Shown: positions 34,138 to 41,996, numbered from the stretch's first letter. The stretch: 54,195 nt of DNA from JABJPM01 sp964344655 (GCA_964344655.1 CAYFOF010000005.1:1-54195), one strand, 5' to 3'. The notes: generated by a model not told the origin, from the letters alone. A program made the numbers and translations.

Positions 34138-35082
34138 ATGGTTAATATGGATAAGATTGATAATAAGATACTTGTAGAACTGGTAAAGAACTCCAGAATC
34201 CCTTATACTCAGCTCGCTAAAAAATGTAGAATCTCAAGAGAAGTTCTTAATTATAGAGTAAACAAATTAAAAAATCAAGGAATTATACATGATTTTTTCA
34301 CGGAAATAGATTCAACTAAACTTGGTTATGTATCTGCATTATTTTTTGTAAGAATTAAGGCCAGTCATGAAAAAGAATTTATAGAATATATTAAAAAATC
34401 AGATTTTATCTCATGGGCAGGAACTCATAGCGGACTGTGGAGTTTAGGTATGGCTATTTATGGAAAGGATAACGTTGAAGTTGAAAAGAGGTTTCAAGAG
34501 ATTTATATTAAATTTAAAGATGGAATTGTGGATCATAGATTTGAATTTTATAAAACTACTAAATTCTATTATGAAAAATATTTTGATTCTACTCCTATTA
34601 AAAAATACGAGAAATTTACTTCTTATAGAATTGATTCTGTAGATAAATTTATTCTTAGGAAACTTTCTAAGAATTCAAGATTTACTTCTGTTGAACTTGG
34701 GAAAGAACTTAACTTATCTGCTCCCGCAGTCATAAAAAGAATAAAAAATCTTGAGAAATCTGGATATATTTTGAAATATTCTATTTTTGTCAATCTATCT
34801 AAATTGGAAAAATATCAGTTTGTTTTCTTTATTCAGAATAAGAATCTAGAGAATAGATCTAAACTTTACTTGTATTTGGAGTCTCATCCGAAAGTTTCTT
34901 TCCTATTAGATTATTTAGGGGATCCTTTCATTGAATTTGGAATATTTGTAGATGATCCCTATGAAGTTAGAGAGATTGAACAAGAGATAGAAGAAACCTT
35001 CCCAGAAAATAGAATAATTGATTTTTTTATGGTGCAAGAAGATTTTATTTCTACTGGAGTTCCGCCGTGTGTTTTTGAATAG
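34138..35082 (+). CDS. Tandem Lrp/AsnC-type regulator
   Basis: A 314-residue protein made of two complete Lrp-like modules. HTH 1 is KIDNKILVELVKNSRIPYTQ with a following RAM-like domain. HTH 2 is SVDKFILRKLSKNSRFTSVE with a second, more divergent RAM-like domain. The duplication is intramolecular, giving two DNA-binding heads per chain. The TATA (CTTTATATA, 34113-34121) is 21 bases from ATG 34138 and 30 from ATG 34147. The latter gives the usual Lrp opening MDKIDNKIL and may be the real start. It probably controls the divergent qng1. Confidence 0.85.
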   Translation: MVNMDKIDNKILVELVKNSRIPYTQLAKKCRISREVLNYRVNKLKNQGIIHDFFTEIDSTKLGYVSALFFVRIKASHEKEFIEYIKKSDFISWAGTHSGLWSLGMAIYGKDNVEVEKRFQEIYIKFKDGIVDHRFEFYKTTKFYYEKYFDSTPIKKYEKFTSYRIDSVDKFILRKLSKNSRFTSVELGKELNLSAPAVIKRIKNLEKSGYILKYSIFVNLSKLEKYQFVFFIQNKNLENRSKLYLYLESHPKVSFLLDYLGDPFIEFGIFVDDPYEVREIEQEIEETFPENRIIDFFMVQEDFISTGVPPCVFE

Positions 35083-35085
35083 AAA

Positions 35086-35279
35086 TTATGATTTAGCTTT
35101 TTTCCATAGGATTTCAAACTGTTTTCTATATCCATCTGCTACTGCTTTGTCTTTTATTAAAATTCCATAAGGATTTTCTGTAAATATATTTATTGCTACT
35201 AAATCTCCAACAATTACAGTTTCTTGGAATTGAGCAAATTCTTTTGCTAGAAATCTGATTTTAGTAAAAGGCATGTCAG
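35086..35279 (-). CDS. TrmB-like regulator of cassette 2, C-terminal part (after gap)
   Basis: The 62 residues FTKIRFLAKEFAQFQETVIVGD to YRKQFEILWKKAKS align closely with the end of the cassette 3 regulator (MKFLPKETFSQYQETAITED to YRKNFEMLWKLAKE). This is the rest of the protein beginning at 35821, split by the N gap at 35280. Confidence 0.8.
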
Positions 35280-35289
35280 NNNNNNNNNN
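35280..35289. other. Assembly gap (10 N)
   Basis: Ten Ns inside the cassette 2 regulator. By alignment to its paralogue at 36414, about 15-25 codons are missing or misplaced here. The near-duplicate gene 1 kb away may have caused the assembly break. Confidence 0.99.
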
Positions 35290-35821
35290 TTTCTTTACCC
35301 AGAGGTCTTACTGTTTCATCAAATACTTGTCTTGAGGGTAATTTATTAGCTCTTCTTTTAGCATGTAAGTTTCTCCACCAAGTTAAACCCATGAAGTTAG
35401 CCACATCTTCTCCACCACCAAAAGTATTGTATTCTTTTCCTTTAGTGTTAATCATTATATTATAAATTTCATTAATTCCTCGTTTTCCTTTGTATATTGT
35501 TGCTTTCTCCTTTTCTTTAGAAAACTTTTGTTTTTTCTTTAGTTCTGGGAGAATTAAATCAAAGTTTCTTTTCTTTTCATCAATATAATTATAGAAGTTT
35601 TCGGGATCTGTAGCTTGGTATACTTTTCTTTTTCCTTCTTTAATGAAATTGATTAAACTCTTTTCTATTAATGCGTTTAAAGCTCTATGAACAACAGAAT
35701 TTTGTAATCCTGATTTATCTAATATTGGTCCTGCTGTAGAGTTACCTAATTCTAAAAGGGTTATATATACCTTAATCTCTGCCTGCGTTAGTCCTAAATC
35801 TTCTAATACTGAAATATCCAT
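35290..35821 (-). CDS. TrmB-like regulator of cassette 2, N-terminal part
   Basis: It begins MDISVLEDLGLTQAEIKVYI with the TrmB winged-HTH pattern (LDKSGLQNSVVHRALNALIEKSLINF). A coiled linker and the start of the effector domain follow (ATIYKGKRGINEIYNIMI, NFMGLTWWRNLH). It is strikingly similar to the cassette 3 regulator, including LQNSVVHRALN and FMGLTWW, so the two arose by duplication. TATA CATTTAAAAATA (minus, near 35847) is 26 bases before the ATG (leaderless). Confidence 0.85.
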
Positions 35822-35863
35822 AAATTTATTTTATTGTAGCTATTTTTAAATGTTTCTATTATA

Positions 35864-35920
35864 CTCCCAAATGAGAGGATAAATCTTTATATAACCATAT
35901 TTTACTATTTGTTAGTAAGG
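35864..35920. promoter_or_regulatory. Operator and shared promoter element, cassette 2
   Basis: CTCCCAAATGAG (35864-35875) is nearly the reverse complement of the cassette 3 element CTCAATTGGGAG. TATA TTTATATAA (35886-35894) follows, then TTTACTATTTGTTAGTAAGG (35901-35920). The string ATTTGTTAGTAAGGAAT is identical in cassettes 2 and 3 and covers the expected transcription start. Confidence 0.65.
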
Positions 35921-35945
35921 AATAAAAAGTATTAAGGAGGTAAAA

Positions 35946-36404
35946 ATGAAAACAAATTTAGATGATTATTTGTTCATAACCAAAGATTCAAGGAAAGGAA
36001 CTAGGTGGGAAGGAAGAGAACCTGTAGAAGATTTTGTAGTTGGAAATCTTAAAGTTGGTGGAAATCCTGGAGACTTGAACCAACATGGTTATCTCAATCA
36101 GTTGTGTGTCTATGAAATTTCTGCTAGGAGAAAATCTGGATCTCTTAGAGAATATGAGATAGTTGAAGAAGGATCAAACTATTTACTAGGTATGCCTGAT
36201 AATGCTTTTCCATTTTGGGATTCTAGAAAAGTTGGAACAACTAGATTTACTAGAAAGGCAAGAAAGATAGTAGAACAAAAACTTAGAAGTGTGGCTTATA
36301 AATATGCAAGAGATCATGGATTAGCTGTTGTAGATAGTTATGCTGCTTTAAAATTAAATGAAAGATTGCATGATAGATTACCTAAAATAAGTTCAGAAAG
36401 TTAA
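35946..36404 (+). CDS. Soluble orphan protein (cassette 2 effector)
   Basis: A 152-residue protein preceded by AAGGAGGT. It has no signal peptide or membrane helix. The composition is basic and mixed, with DYLFITKDSRKGTRWEGREP near the start and a helical tail (RKIVEQKLRSVAYKYARDHG). It is not similar to the exported effectors of the other cassettes. Function unknown. Expression is expected to answer to the divergent TrmB-like regulator. Confidence 0.65.
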   Translation: MKTNLDDYLFITKDSRKGTRWEGREPVEDFVVGNLKVGGNPGDLNQHGYLNQLCVYEISARRKSGSLREYEIVEEGSNYLLGMPDNAFPFWDSRKVGTTRFTRKARKIVEQKLRSVAYKYARDHGLAVVDSYAALKLNERLHDRLPKISSES

Positions 36405-36413
36405 ACTTATTTT

Positions 36414-37157
36414 TTATTTTGCTTTTTTCTCTTTAGCTAACTTCCATAACATTTCAAAATTCTTTCTATATCCTTCTGCAATCTTTTTGTTTTGTATTAA
36501 AATACAATATCCTTCATCTGCAAAAATAGTAATAGCAACGCAATCTTCAGTAATAGCTGTTTCTTGGTATTGGCTAAATGTTTCTTTAGGTAAAAACTTC
36601 ATTTTAGTTAGTTTAAGTTTTAAGAAAAAGTCAATATAGGGTAAAGTTTCTGTTGAAGCGATATGTCTATTTTTAATTTTTTTAGCTACTCTCTTTATAT
36701 GTATGTTCTTCCACCAAGTTAAACCCATAAAATCTGTTGTTTCCTTAGATCCTCCGAAAGTCAATATCTCTTTTTCTGTTGAAGAGATTAACTTATTATA
36801 AACTTCGGATATTCCTCTTTTACCTTTATACATTGAAGTGTTAGTTTCCTTTTTTTGAGACAATTGTTTCTCTTTTAACTTAGGAAAAATTGCTTCAAAT
36901 TGTTTCTTTTTATCTTCTATGTATGTGAAAAAATATTCTGGTTCTGTAGCCGAATATACTTTATGTTTTCCTTTTAAGACGTAATTTATCAATCCTTTTT
37001 CTATTAGTGAGTTTAAAGCTCTATGAACTACTGAATTTTGAAGTTTGGATTTGTAAATAATTTCTTTAGCTGAAGAAGTTCCTATCTCCAATAGTTTAGT
37101 GTATACCTTAATCTCTGAAGGTGTAAGTCCTAAATCCTCTAGCATATCAAATTCCAT
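36414..37157 (-). CDS. TrmB-like regulator (cassette 3)
   Basis: A 247-residue intact member. The winged HTH covers about 5-75 (LEDLGLTPSEIKVYTKLLEI, LQNSVVHRALNSLIEKGLIN), a coiled-coil linker about 80-110 and a TrmB-type effector domain to the end. It is roughly half identical to the cassette 2 regulator. The ATG lies 26 bases from the perfect 16-bp palindrome AAGGTTTATAAACCTT (37175-37190), which contains its TATA box. Confidence 0.87.
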   Translation of the reverse strand: MEFDMLEDLGLTPSEIKVYTKLLEIGTSSAKEIIYKSKLQNSVVHRALNSLIEKGLINYVLKGKHKVYSATEPEYFFTYIEDKKKQFEAIFPKLKEKQLSQKKETNTSMYKGKRGISEVYNKLISSTEKEILTFGGSKETTDFMGLTWWKNIHIKRVAKKIKNRHIASTETLPYIDFFLKLKLTKMKFLPKETFSQYQETAITEDCVAITIFADEGYCILIQNKKIAEGYRKNFEMLWKLAKEKKAK

Positions 37158-37174
37158 ATAAAAAGTTCTTTTCT

Positions 37175-37258
37175 AAGGTTTATAAACCTTTCTAAATAAT
37201 GTCTCAATTGGGAGAACAAATATTTATATTGGTAACTTTTGCCATTTGTTAGTAAGGA
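37175..37258. promoter_or_regulatory. Palindromic TATA, operator and shared promoter element, cassette 3
   Basis: Three parts lie between the divergent genes: the perfect palindrome AAGGTTTATAAACCTT (37175-37190), the operator-like CTCAATTGGGAG (37203-37214), and plus-strand TATA TATTTATATT (37221-37230) followed by GCCATTTGTTAGTAAGG (37241-37257). Confidence 0.65.
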
Positions 37259-37303
37259 ATGACTTCTTTGGAAGTTGTTCTCCCTTATATTCATGGAGGA
37301 AAA

Positions 37304-37537
37304 ATGGTAGAAGAACAAAATAAATTGGAAAGAGAAGTTTCAAAATCAGAAAAGTTTCCCACCTTCAAAAATCTTGCTTATCTTTACACCTTTGGAGGAG
37401 GAGTAGAATTTGGTCTGATGTCGGCTAATTTAATGGATGGAGAATATGATAAAGCAATTGTTGTGGGGGCTCTTTCCTTAGCAAGCCTTGTTGGAGCATA
37501 TGTTACAAATTATTTTGATAAGACTATGAAATGTTGA
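37304..37537 (+). CDS. Small membrane protein (cassette 3 effector)
   Basis: A 77-residue protein with a charged cytoplasmic-like start (MVEEQNKLEREVSKSEKF) and two weak hydrophobic helices (LAYLYTFGGGVEFGLMSANL and AIVVGALSLASLVGAYV). It ends in a C-terminal cysteine. Start 37304 is chosen for its GGAGGA ribosome binding site; an in-frame ATG at 37259 lies inside the promoter element. Function unknown. Confidence 0.6.
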   Translation: MVEEQNKLEREVSKSEKFPTFKNLAYLYTFGGGVEFGLMSANLMDGEYDKAIVVGALSLASLVGAYVTNYFDKTMKC

Positions 37538-37538
37538 T

Positions 37539-38279
37539 TTATCTGGCTTGTTTCCAAACTTCATGGAAATATTTTCTATAGTTATCCGCTATTTCTTTGG
37601 AATGGATTAAATAAGATATTGGGATTTCACTCCAAGAGGTTATTAATATTCTATCCCTGTATATATCTATTGTTCCTGGTAAAGGAAAATCAACATATTT
37701 TAACTCTATAAACGCTGGTGGTTTTTTGAAATATTTAGATTTCTTAAAACTTTCAGTAGTAATTCCTTTAAGTTTTAGTTTTAATTTTCTAAAATGATGG
37801 AATTCTTGTTTATAAAATAGGTCTGCCTGTTTTATTGTATTTTCATCATGAACATAAAAATAGAGTAAGGGATCTTTTTTAGTAGAATCTTTTAACAACA
37901 TCTCATAAGCTGTTTTTAATCCTTTAAATCCTGTGTAAATACTTGCTTCTTCCTTAATGTCTTGGTTTTCATACTCCTTTAGATCGGGCAGTATTTTATT
38001 CAATAATTTTATCTTATTTTCTGCTTGTTTTTGTTTCTCTTTTAGATAATCTAAAATTCTGTTTGGCTCTACTGCCTGAAAATGTTTTATTTTCTCCTTT
38101 TGGATGTAATTTATTAAACCTTTATCCAAAAGTCTATTTAATACATCATAAATCTTTGAGTAAGAAACTTTAGATTTTTTAACTAACGGACCAACTTTAG
38201 TTGTTCTCAACTTTAGCAGAGCTAAATATACTCTAGCTTCTCCTTCAGTTAATCCGAGTTTCTTTAGCTCTTCTTTCAT
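37539..38279 (-). CDS. TrmB-like regulator (cassette 4)
   Basis: A 246-residue protein. The winged HTH (KLGLTEGEARVYLALLKLR, KSKVSYSKIYDVLNRLLDKGLINY) precedes a long coiled coil (YLKEKQKQAENKIKLLNKIL) and an effector domain (ASIYTGFKGLKTAYEMLLKD...). The HTH recognition helix differs from those of cassettes 2 and 3, matching its different operator palindrome. Divergent from the EF-hand protein at 38348. Confidence 0.88.
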   Translation of the reverse strand: MKEELKKLGLTEGEARVYLALLKLRTTKVGPLVKKSKVSYSKIYDVLNRLLDKGLINYIQKEKIKHFQAVEPNRILDYLKEKQKQAENKIKLLNKILPDLKEYENQDIKEEASIYTGFKGLKTAYEMLLKDSTKKDPLLYFYVHDENTIKQADLFYKQEFHHFRKLKLKLKGITTESFKKSKYFKKPPAFIELKYVDFPLPGTIDIYRDRILITSWSEIPISYLIHSKEIADNYRKYFHEVWKQAR

Positions 38280-38281
38280 AT

Positions 38282-38317
38282 TTCTATACCCCTATGGGGG
38301 GATATAGAATTTATAAG
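38282..38317. promoter_or_regulatory. Long palindromic operator and TATA, cassette 4
   Basis: TTCTATACCCC (38282-38292), centre TAT, then GGGGGGATATAGAA (38296-38309) form a 28-base near-palindrome immediately next to the regulator start codon. TATA TTTATAAG (38310-38317) adjoins it and could serve both strands. A regulator bound here would block both promoters. Confidence 0.65.
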
Positions 38318-38347
38318 GGTTGCGGTTTTTACTTGTTTGTGATAAAA

Positions 38348-38650
38348 ATGGAAGAAAACCCGACAAAATATGGACTTGAGAAAGTGGGCCCTTTGCTTGC
38401 TACTTGGTATCTTGCTGTGGCTGTTCTTGGTTTTGGATTAGAATTTTTTGATGGGTATAGAGAATACAGATCGGGTTTTACTTCTGCTTTTAAGGAAGCC
38501 CTTTATAGAAATGCTGATTTAAATGGCGATGGTATGATTTCATATGGTGAGAGAGGGAAAATGATAGAAACTCTAAATGTGGAAGTTGATGAACTTAGAG
38601 AAAAAGATGCTACTCTCCAAGAGATTATTCAATTCCTAAATAATAGATAA
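38348..38650 (+). CDS. Membrane-anchored EF-hand protein (cassette 4 effector)
   Basis: A 100-residue protein with one hydrophobic anchor (GPLLATWYLAVAVLGFGLEF). A canonical 12-residue EF-hand loop DLNGDGMISYGE follows, with acidic or amide ligands at positions 1, 3 and 5, Gly 6, Ile 8 and Glu 12. It ends in a charged helix. Ca2+ binding is therefore likely, in a single unpaired loop. ATG 38348 is preferred over 38294, which lies in the operator. EF-hands are rare in archaea. Confidence 0.7.
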   Translation: MEENPTKYGLEKVGPLLATWYLAVAVLGFGLEFFDGYREYRSGFTSAFKEALYRNADLNGDGMISYGERGKMIETLNVEVDELREKDATLQEIIQFLNNR

Positions 38651-38685
38651 GCAAAAGTAAGTAGGCAATACAAAAAGTTTTACTG

Positions 38686-38724
38686 GGTGACCACAAAATA
38701 GAAAGTTTAAGTTTTGTAGCCACC
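38686..38724. repeat. Interrupted inverted repeat in gene-free interval
   Basis: GGTG-ACC-ACAAAA (38686-38698) pairs with TTTTGT-AG-CCACC (38712-38724), giving 4 + 6 bp separated by a small internal loop, with a 13-base terminal loop. It lies in the 190-base interval after the EF-hand gene, where I see no other ORF. It could be a terminator, an operator or part of a small RNA. Confidence 0.4.
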
Positions 38725-38841
38725 TATTTAGCACGAAAATTCCAATATTTACGGAAAATAAGTACCAAATAGTCTTTTACAACTCTTAGCTTGCCAAGCA
38801 TGAGAGATAAACTTTTATATTCAAATGATTAATATATAGAT

Positions 38842-39024
38842 ATGAATTTTAAACCTAAATACAAAATTGGAGATAGAGTTTCTGTTATGCTAGAAGGAGA
38901 GAAATATACAGGAAAGATCGTTGTAATTGATAATATTGATTATAAAGCTAGATATGATATAATGTGTGATAAACCTAAAATTCTTCTAATAAAACATGTT
39001 TTTGAGAAGCATGTTATTTCATAA
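38842..39024 (+). CDS. Small SH3-like beta-barrel protein
   Basis: A 60-residue protein. KYKIGDRVSVMLEGEKYTGK followed by alternating hydrophobic strands suggests a KOW/SH3-like barrel, a common nucleic-acid or protein contact fold. TATA CTTTTATATT (about 38812-38821) lies 25 bases before the ATG. It converges on and overlaps the Fic gene by six bases. Confidence 0.55.
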   Translation: MNFKPKYKIGDRVSVMLEGEKYTGKIVVIDNIDYKARYDIMCDKPKILLIKHVFEKHVIS

Positions 39025-39957
39025 ATATTGAACATAAACTTCAAAGAAATTTTTGAAGGTTTTCTTGTATTTCTGAATAAAAAATCTCTCAAGTTTGTCC
39101 GTATGGCCAGAATCAAATGCTTCTAAACAATTAAAGTAAGCGAGTCTTTGTGATTTCCTAACAATTAATGGTGGATATCCTTCTTTCATTAGCATAATAT
39201 TGAGTAATAGTCTCCCAGTTCTTCCGTTTCCATCCTCAAAAGGATGTATTCTCTCAAATTTTCCATGAAATAGAATAGCTTTTAATAAAGGATGTAAATT
39301 ATCATCTTTATTAAACCAATCTAATAACTCATCCATCTCTTCTTTAACTTTTTCTGGTGGTGTTGTCTTTAAATTACTGTTAATTATAAAATTAGGGAGT
39401 TTTTTATAACCAAATGAAACTTCTGTATTTTTTACTAGCATTTCATGTAATTTTAAAATATCTTTCTCATTAATTTTGAATTTATTGCCAAAAATTAAAT
39501 CCATTGCTTCTCTTGTGTTTGTTGTTTCATAGACATCTCTAAGATCTTTATTCTTTATTATTCTGTTTTCAGAGAGGATTAGTGTTACATCTTTTAATGT
39601 TAAAGAATTACCTTCAATTGCATTAGATTCATAAGTGAAATTTACTGTAAATCTATCTATAATATCTTCAAACTGTTTTTTTGTAAGTTTATTTTTTATT
39701 TTTTTGTAGTTTAGTCTAATAACTTCTAATTTTTCTATTTCTTCTTTGTCGAAAATTCTGGTTTTTTTGTAAGTTTTTATTGCTTCTTTTATTTGAAAAT
39801 CTTCTATTTTTTTATTTAATTCTTTTTTATAATTTTTTATTAATTTAGAATCTTTAACATAAACTGAGAACTTTTTCACTTTTTTTCCAATTCTTATAGA
39901 TTTCTCTAAGTAAGTTCTTTCTTTCCCGTTTATTGTTTTTTTGCTCAAAAATGACAT
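39019..39957 (-). CDS. Fic-family protein with N-terminal inhibitory motif
   Basis: A 312-residue protein. The catalytic Fic loop HPFEDGNGRTGRLLLNIML (about residue 236) is a perfect match to HPFx(D/E)GNGRxxR, predicting AMP or similar nucleotide transfer to a protein hydroxyl. Near residue 112, TYESNAIEGN fits the class II inhibitory helix [S/T]xxxE[G/N], which folds over the active site. The N-terminus is a lysine-rich extension. It may be a regulated toxin, or modify host or element proteins. The promoter sits inside an inverted repeat (39968-40006). Confidence 0.9.
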   Translation of the reverse strand: MSFLSKKTINGKERTYLEKSIRIGKKVKKFSVYVKDSKLIKNYKKELNKKIEDFQIKEAIKTYKKTRIFDKEEIEKLEVIRLNYKKIKNKLTKKQFEDIIDRFTVNFTYESNAIEGNSLTLKDVTLILSENRIIKNKDLRDVYETTNTREAMDLIFGNKFKINEKDILKLHEMLVKNTEVSFGYKKLPNFIINSNLKTTPPEKVKEEMDELLDWFNKDDNLHPLLKAILFHGKFERIHPFEDGNGRTGRLLLNIMLMKEGYPPLIVRKSQRLAYFNCLEAFDSGHTDKLERFFIQKYKKTFKNFFEVYVQYL

Positions 39958-39967
39958 GTTTAGTTAT

Positions 39968-40006
39968 AACCCTACATATTTATAAATATTTCTATTTTGT
40001 AGGGTT
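39968..40006. repeat. Inverted repeat around Fic promoter
   Basis: AACCCTACA (39968-39976) and TGTAGGGTT (39998-40006) are perfect 9-bp arms. The 21-base spacer contains TTTATAAATA, the likely TATA box of the Fic gene on the minus strand. Confidence 0.6.
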
Positions 40007-40015
40007 ACAGTTTAG

Positions 40016-40056
40016 TATATCGGTCGCCTTTATAAATAACTTAAAATACCGATATA
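40016..40056. repeat. Inverted repeat around HNH-gene promoter
   Basis: TATATCGGT (40016-40024) and ACCGATATA (40048-40056) are perfect 9-bp arms. The 23-base spacer contains CTTTATAAATAA, a TATA-like element. This mirrors the Fic-side repeat in layout but has different arms, implying two distinct DNA-binding regulators. Confidence 0.6.
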
Positions 40057-40094
40057 TTCATAATTCTTATTAATCTGAGTTAATAATCTTTCTT

Positions 40095-40460
40095 GTGGTT
40101 AACTATCCAAGAAACTGGAATGAAATAAGAAGAAATGTTTATAGGAGGGATAATTGGACTTGCCAGAAATGTGGTTCTAATGGAGTTAGATTATATGCCC
40201 ATCACATCAGGCCACTTTCTAAAGGCGGAGGAAATAGCTTAGATAATCTAACTACACTTTGTAAAGGTTGCCATAGAAATAAACACCCTCATATGTTGAT
40301 TGACTTTGTTGTATTTAGAATTTTCTTTGGATTTATTGGGTTGATCTTATTGTTTGGAATATTTGTTATTGCTAAACCTGTATTTTTTAGCTTAGTTTTA
40401 TTATTTGTTTTGATTGTTGTAATGAAGAAGAGGAAGAAGAAAAATTATAGAAAGGCTTAA
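40095..40460 (+). CDS. Membrane-anchored HNH endonuclease-like protein
   Basis: A 121-residue protein starting at GTG. Residues 1-60 are a compact HNH domain: zinc pairs CQKC and CKGC frame HHIRPLSKGGGNSLDNLTTL, with the catalytic HH. Two membrane helices follow (about 68-108) and the tail is basic (KKRKKKNYRKA). HNH nucleases are normally soluble; tethering to the membrane would place cleavage at incoming or outgoing DNA. Its divergent neighbour is the Fic gene, with twin inverted repeats between them. Confidence 0.8.
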   Translation: MVNYPRNWNEIRRNVYRRDNWTCQKCGSNGVRLYAHHIRPLSKGGGNSLDNLTTLCKGCHRNKHPHMLIDFVVFRIFFGFIGLILLFGIFVIAKPVFFSLVLLFVLIVVMKKRKKKNYRKA

Positions 40461-40500
40461 AAAGGGGTCTAAATTATGAATTTTGAGGTATAATGATAAA

Positions 40501-40881
40501 ATGATGGACATAAAAAAAGCATCACCTTTAGCGACTTTAGCATTAGCTGGAGCATTGTTAGGTGGATGTGGTTATAATTCTGGACAATCTATGTATGAAT
40601 CTAATGCAGAAATTGCAGAGGGATATGATATTTCATTACAAATAAACGGAAGTGAAAGGGTAATTAGAGTTGGTTCAGATGAAGAAAAACAAAATCACAT
40701 CTATGCAATAAGTTTTGATGGAGATAATAGTCCTGATAAAATTGAACTACGTTCTCTACCAAAAGATCATCCTTTAAGAAAATTAGCTTCCCCTGCAAAA
40801 TTAGAACAAATTGCAGATCATTTAGAAGATAGGGAAAGTTATAGAGGTTTATTGAGAGGTCTAGGTGAAGATATTAACTAA
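40501..40881 (+). CDS. Lipoprotein of unknown function (orphan operon gene 1)
   Basis: A lipoprotein signal MMDIKKASPLATLALAGALL precedes lipobox LGGC. A 100-residue exported domain follows (ISLQINGSERVIRVGSDEEK, then a helical end). GAGGT lies at a suitable distance from ATG 40501; I preferred this over TTG 40483. The promoter TATA GCTTAAAAAG overlaps the end of the HNH gene. It opens a run of ten co-directional small genes. Confidence 0.65.
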   Translation: MMDIKKASPLATLALAGALLGGCGYNSGQSMYESNAEIAEGYDISLQINGSERVIRVGSDEEKQNHIYAISFDGDNSPDKIELRSLPKDHPLRKLASPAKLEQIADHLEDRESYRGLLRGLGEDIN

Positions 40882-40892
40882 AAGGATAAAAA

Positions 40893-41300
40893 ATGAGTTT
40901 AAAAAATATTCCAGGAAAAAAATATTTGGCAGGAATGATTCTTGGATTGGGGGTAGTATATCATGGTGCAGTTAATTTAGATGCTCCAACTATCCCACAA
41001 GATATTTCAAGAGTTAGAGAAATAAATCAAGAGTTACAAGATTCTCCATTTTCAGATATAACTTTAGAAGATGTAACTGAATATGAAATGGGAATTACTG
41101 GGTTTTTTGGATTAGCTCAACAAAATGCTAAAAATTTAGTGGCTGAAAGGGATAGTTTAGAAAGCCTTCCAGGATATAAATCTCAAGAAGAAACATATAA
41201 TCTTTCATGCAGAAAACATGAGAGAGATCTCGGATATCTAATAGGTATTGGGGCTCTTATTGCATTAGGATCTGCAAGTCTAATTGGGAGAAGAAGATAA
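40893..41300 (+). CDS. Bitopic small exported protein (orphan operon gene 2)
   Basis: 135 residues. The N-terminal anchor is MSLKNIPGKKYLAGMILGLG. The helical, acidic extracytoplasmic part includes DISRVREINQELQDSPFSDI. The C-terminal membrane helix ends in Arg-Arg-Arg (YLIGIGALIALGSASLIGRRR), like proteins held at the surface by a C-terminal anchor. No family is recognised. The opening MSLK/MSLR/MSLL recurs in three consecutive genes. Confidence 0.65.
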   Translation: MSLKNIPGKKYLAGMILGLGVVYHGAVNLDAPTIPQDISRVREINQELQDSPFSDITLEDVTEYEMGITGFFGLAQQNAKNLVAERDSLESLPGYKSQEETYNLSCRKHERDLGYLIGIGALIALGSASLIGRRR

Positions 41301-41301
41301 A

Positions 41302-41562
41302 ATGAGTTTAAGAAAAAATTTAGGGTTGGCCGCTTTATTAAGTGGAGGAATATTATTCGGAAATGTCGATAATAGTTCTTGTAATGCAAATCCTGTATAT
41401 TATAGGCCTAACGAAACTGAAATATTAGAAAGAGAAGCTGATGAAAGGGCTAACTCAAATGAAGGGGCAGGAGCCGTAGGACTTTTATTTTTGATGGCTA
41501 TTGCTGGTCCCCCTATTGCTCAGTATTTTAAATCTATGGACTATAGAAAAATAGGAAAATGA
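41302..41562 (+). CDS. Small exported membrane protein (orphan operon gene 3)
   Basis: 86 residues from ATG 41302. A signal or anchor helix (MSLRKNLGLAALLSGGILFG) precedes a short polar stretch with one cysteine, and a second hydrophobic helix (GAVGLLFLMAIAGPPIAQYF). The start lies one base beyond the previous stop. Function unknown. Confidence 0.6.
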   Translation: MSLRKNLGLAALLSGGILFGNVDNSSCNANPVYYRPNETEILEREADERANSNEGAGAVGLLFLMAIAGPPIAQYFKSMDYRKIGK

Positions 41563-41996
41563 GTCTATTACAAACAATAAAGGAAAAAGCAACTGGACCT
41601 GTTTTAGGTTTAGGAATGTTAGCTTTAGTTGGTTGTAATCAAGATAGAGTTACTGAAGCTCCTAGAATGGAAACCTATGAATCATATGGTGTAGTTTCAG
41701 CAAAAGAAGTTTTCCCAGCTCATGATTTAAGAAAATATGGATTAAAACAAACAAATAGTAAAGGTGAAAGATTTGTGGATGATCATTTTCTTTGGGTGTC
41801 TGATGTTCCAGAATTTCCTAGTACTTCTTGGGTTATAAATTCTCCAGAATTATATAACTCAACTGCTGTAGGGGATACAGTAGATTTAGTATTTAGAGGA
41901 TATGAACATTGGGTTGTAGATTCAAGAGGAAAATCAAAACCAATAGATAGAACTTCAATAATTGATTATTCACCAAGAGGGGTTGAGGGAGAATAA
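41559..41996 (+). CDS. Lipoprotein of unknown function (orphan operon gene 4)
   Basis: 145 residues with a lipoprotein signal ending in lipobox LALVGC. A beta-rich exported domain contains FLWVSDVPEFPSTSWVINSP and GDTVDLVFRGYEHWVVD. It overlaps the preceding gene by four bases (ATGA). No family is recognised. Confidence 0.65.
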   Translation: MSLLQTIKEKATGPVLGLGMLALVGCNQDRVTEAPRMETYESYGVVSAKEVFPAHDLRKYGLKQTNSKGERFVDDHFLWVSDVPEFPSTSWVINSPELYNSTAVGDTVDLVFRGYEHWVVDSRGKSKPIDRTSIIDYSPRGVEGE

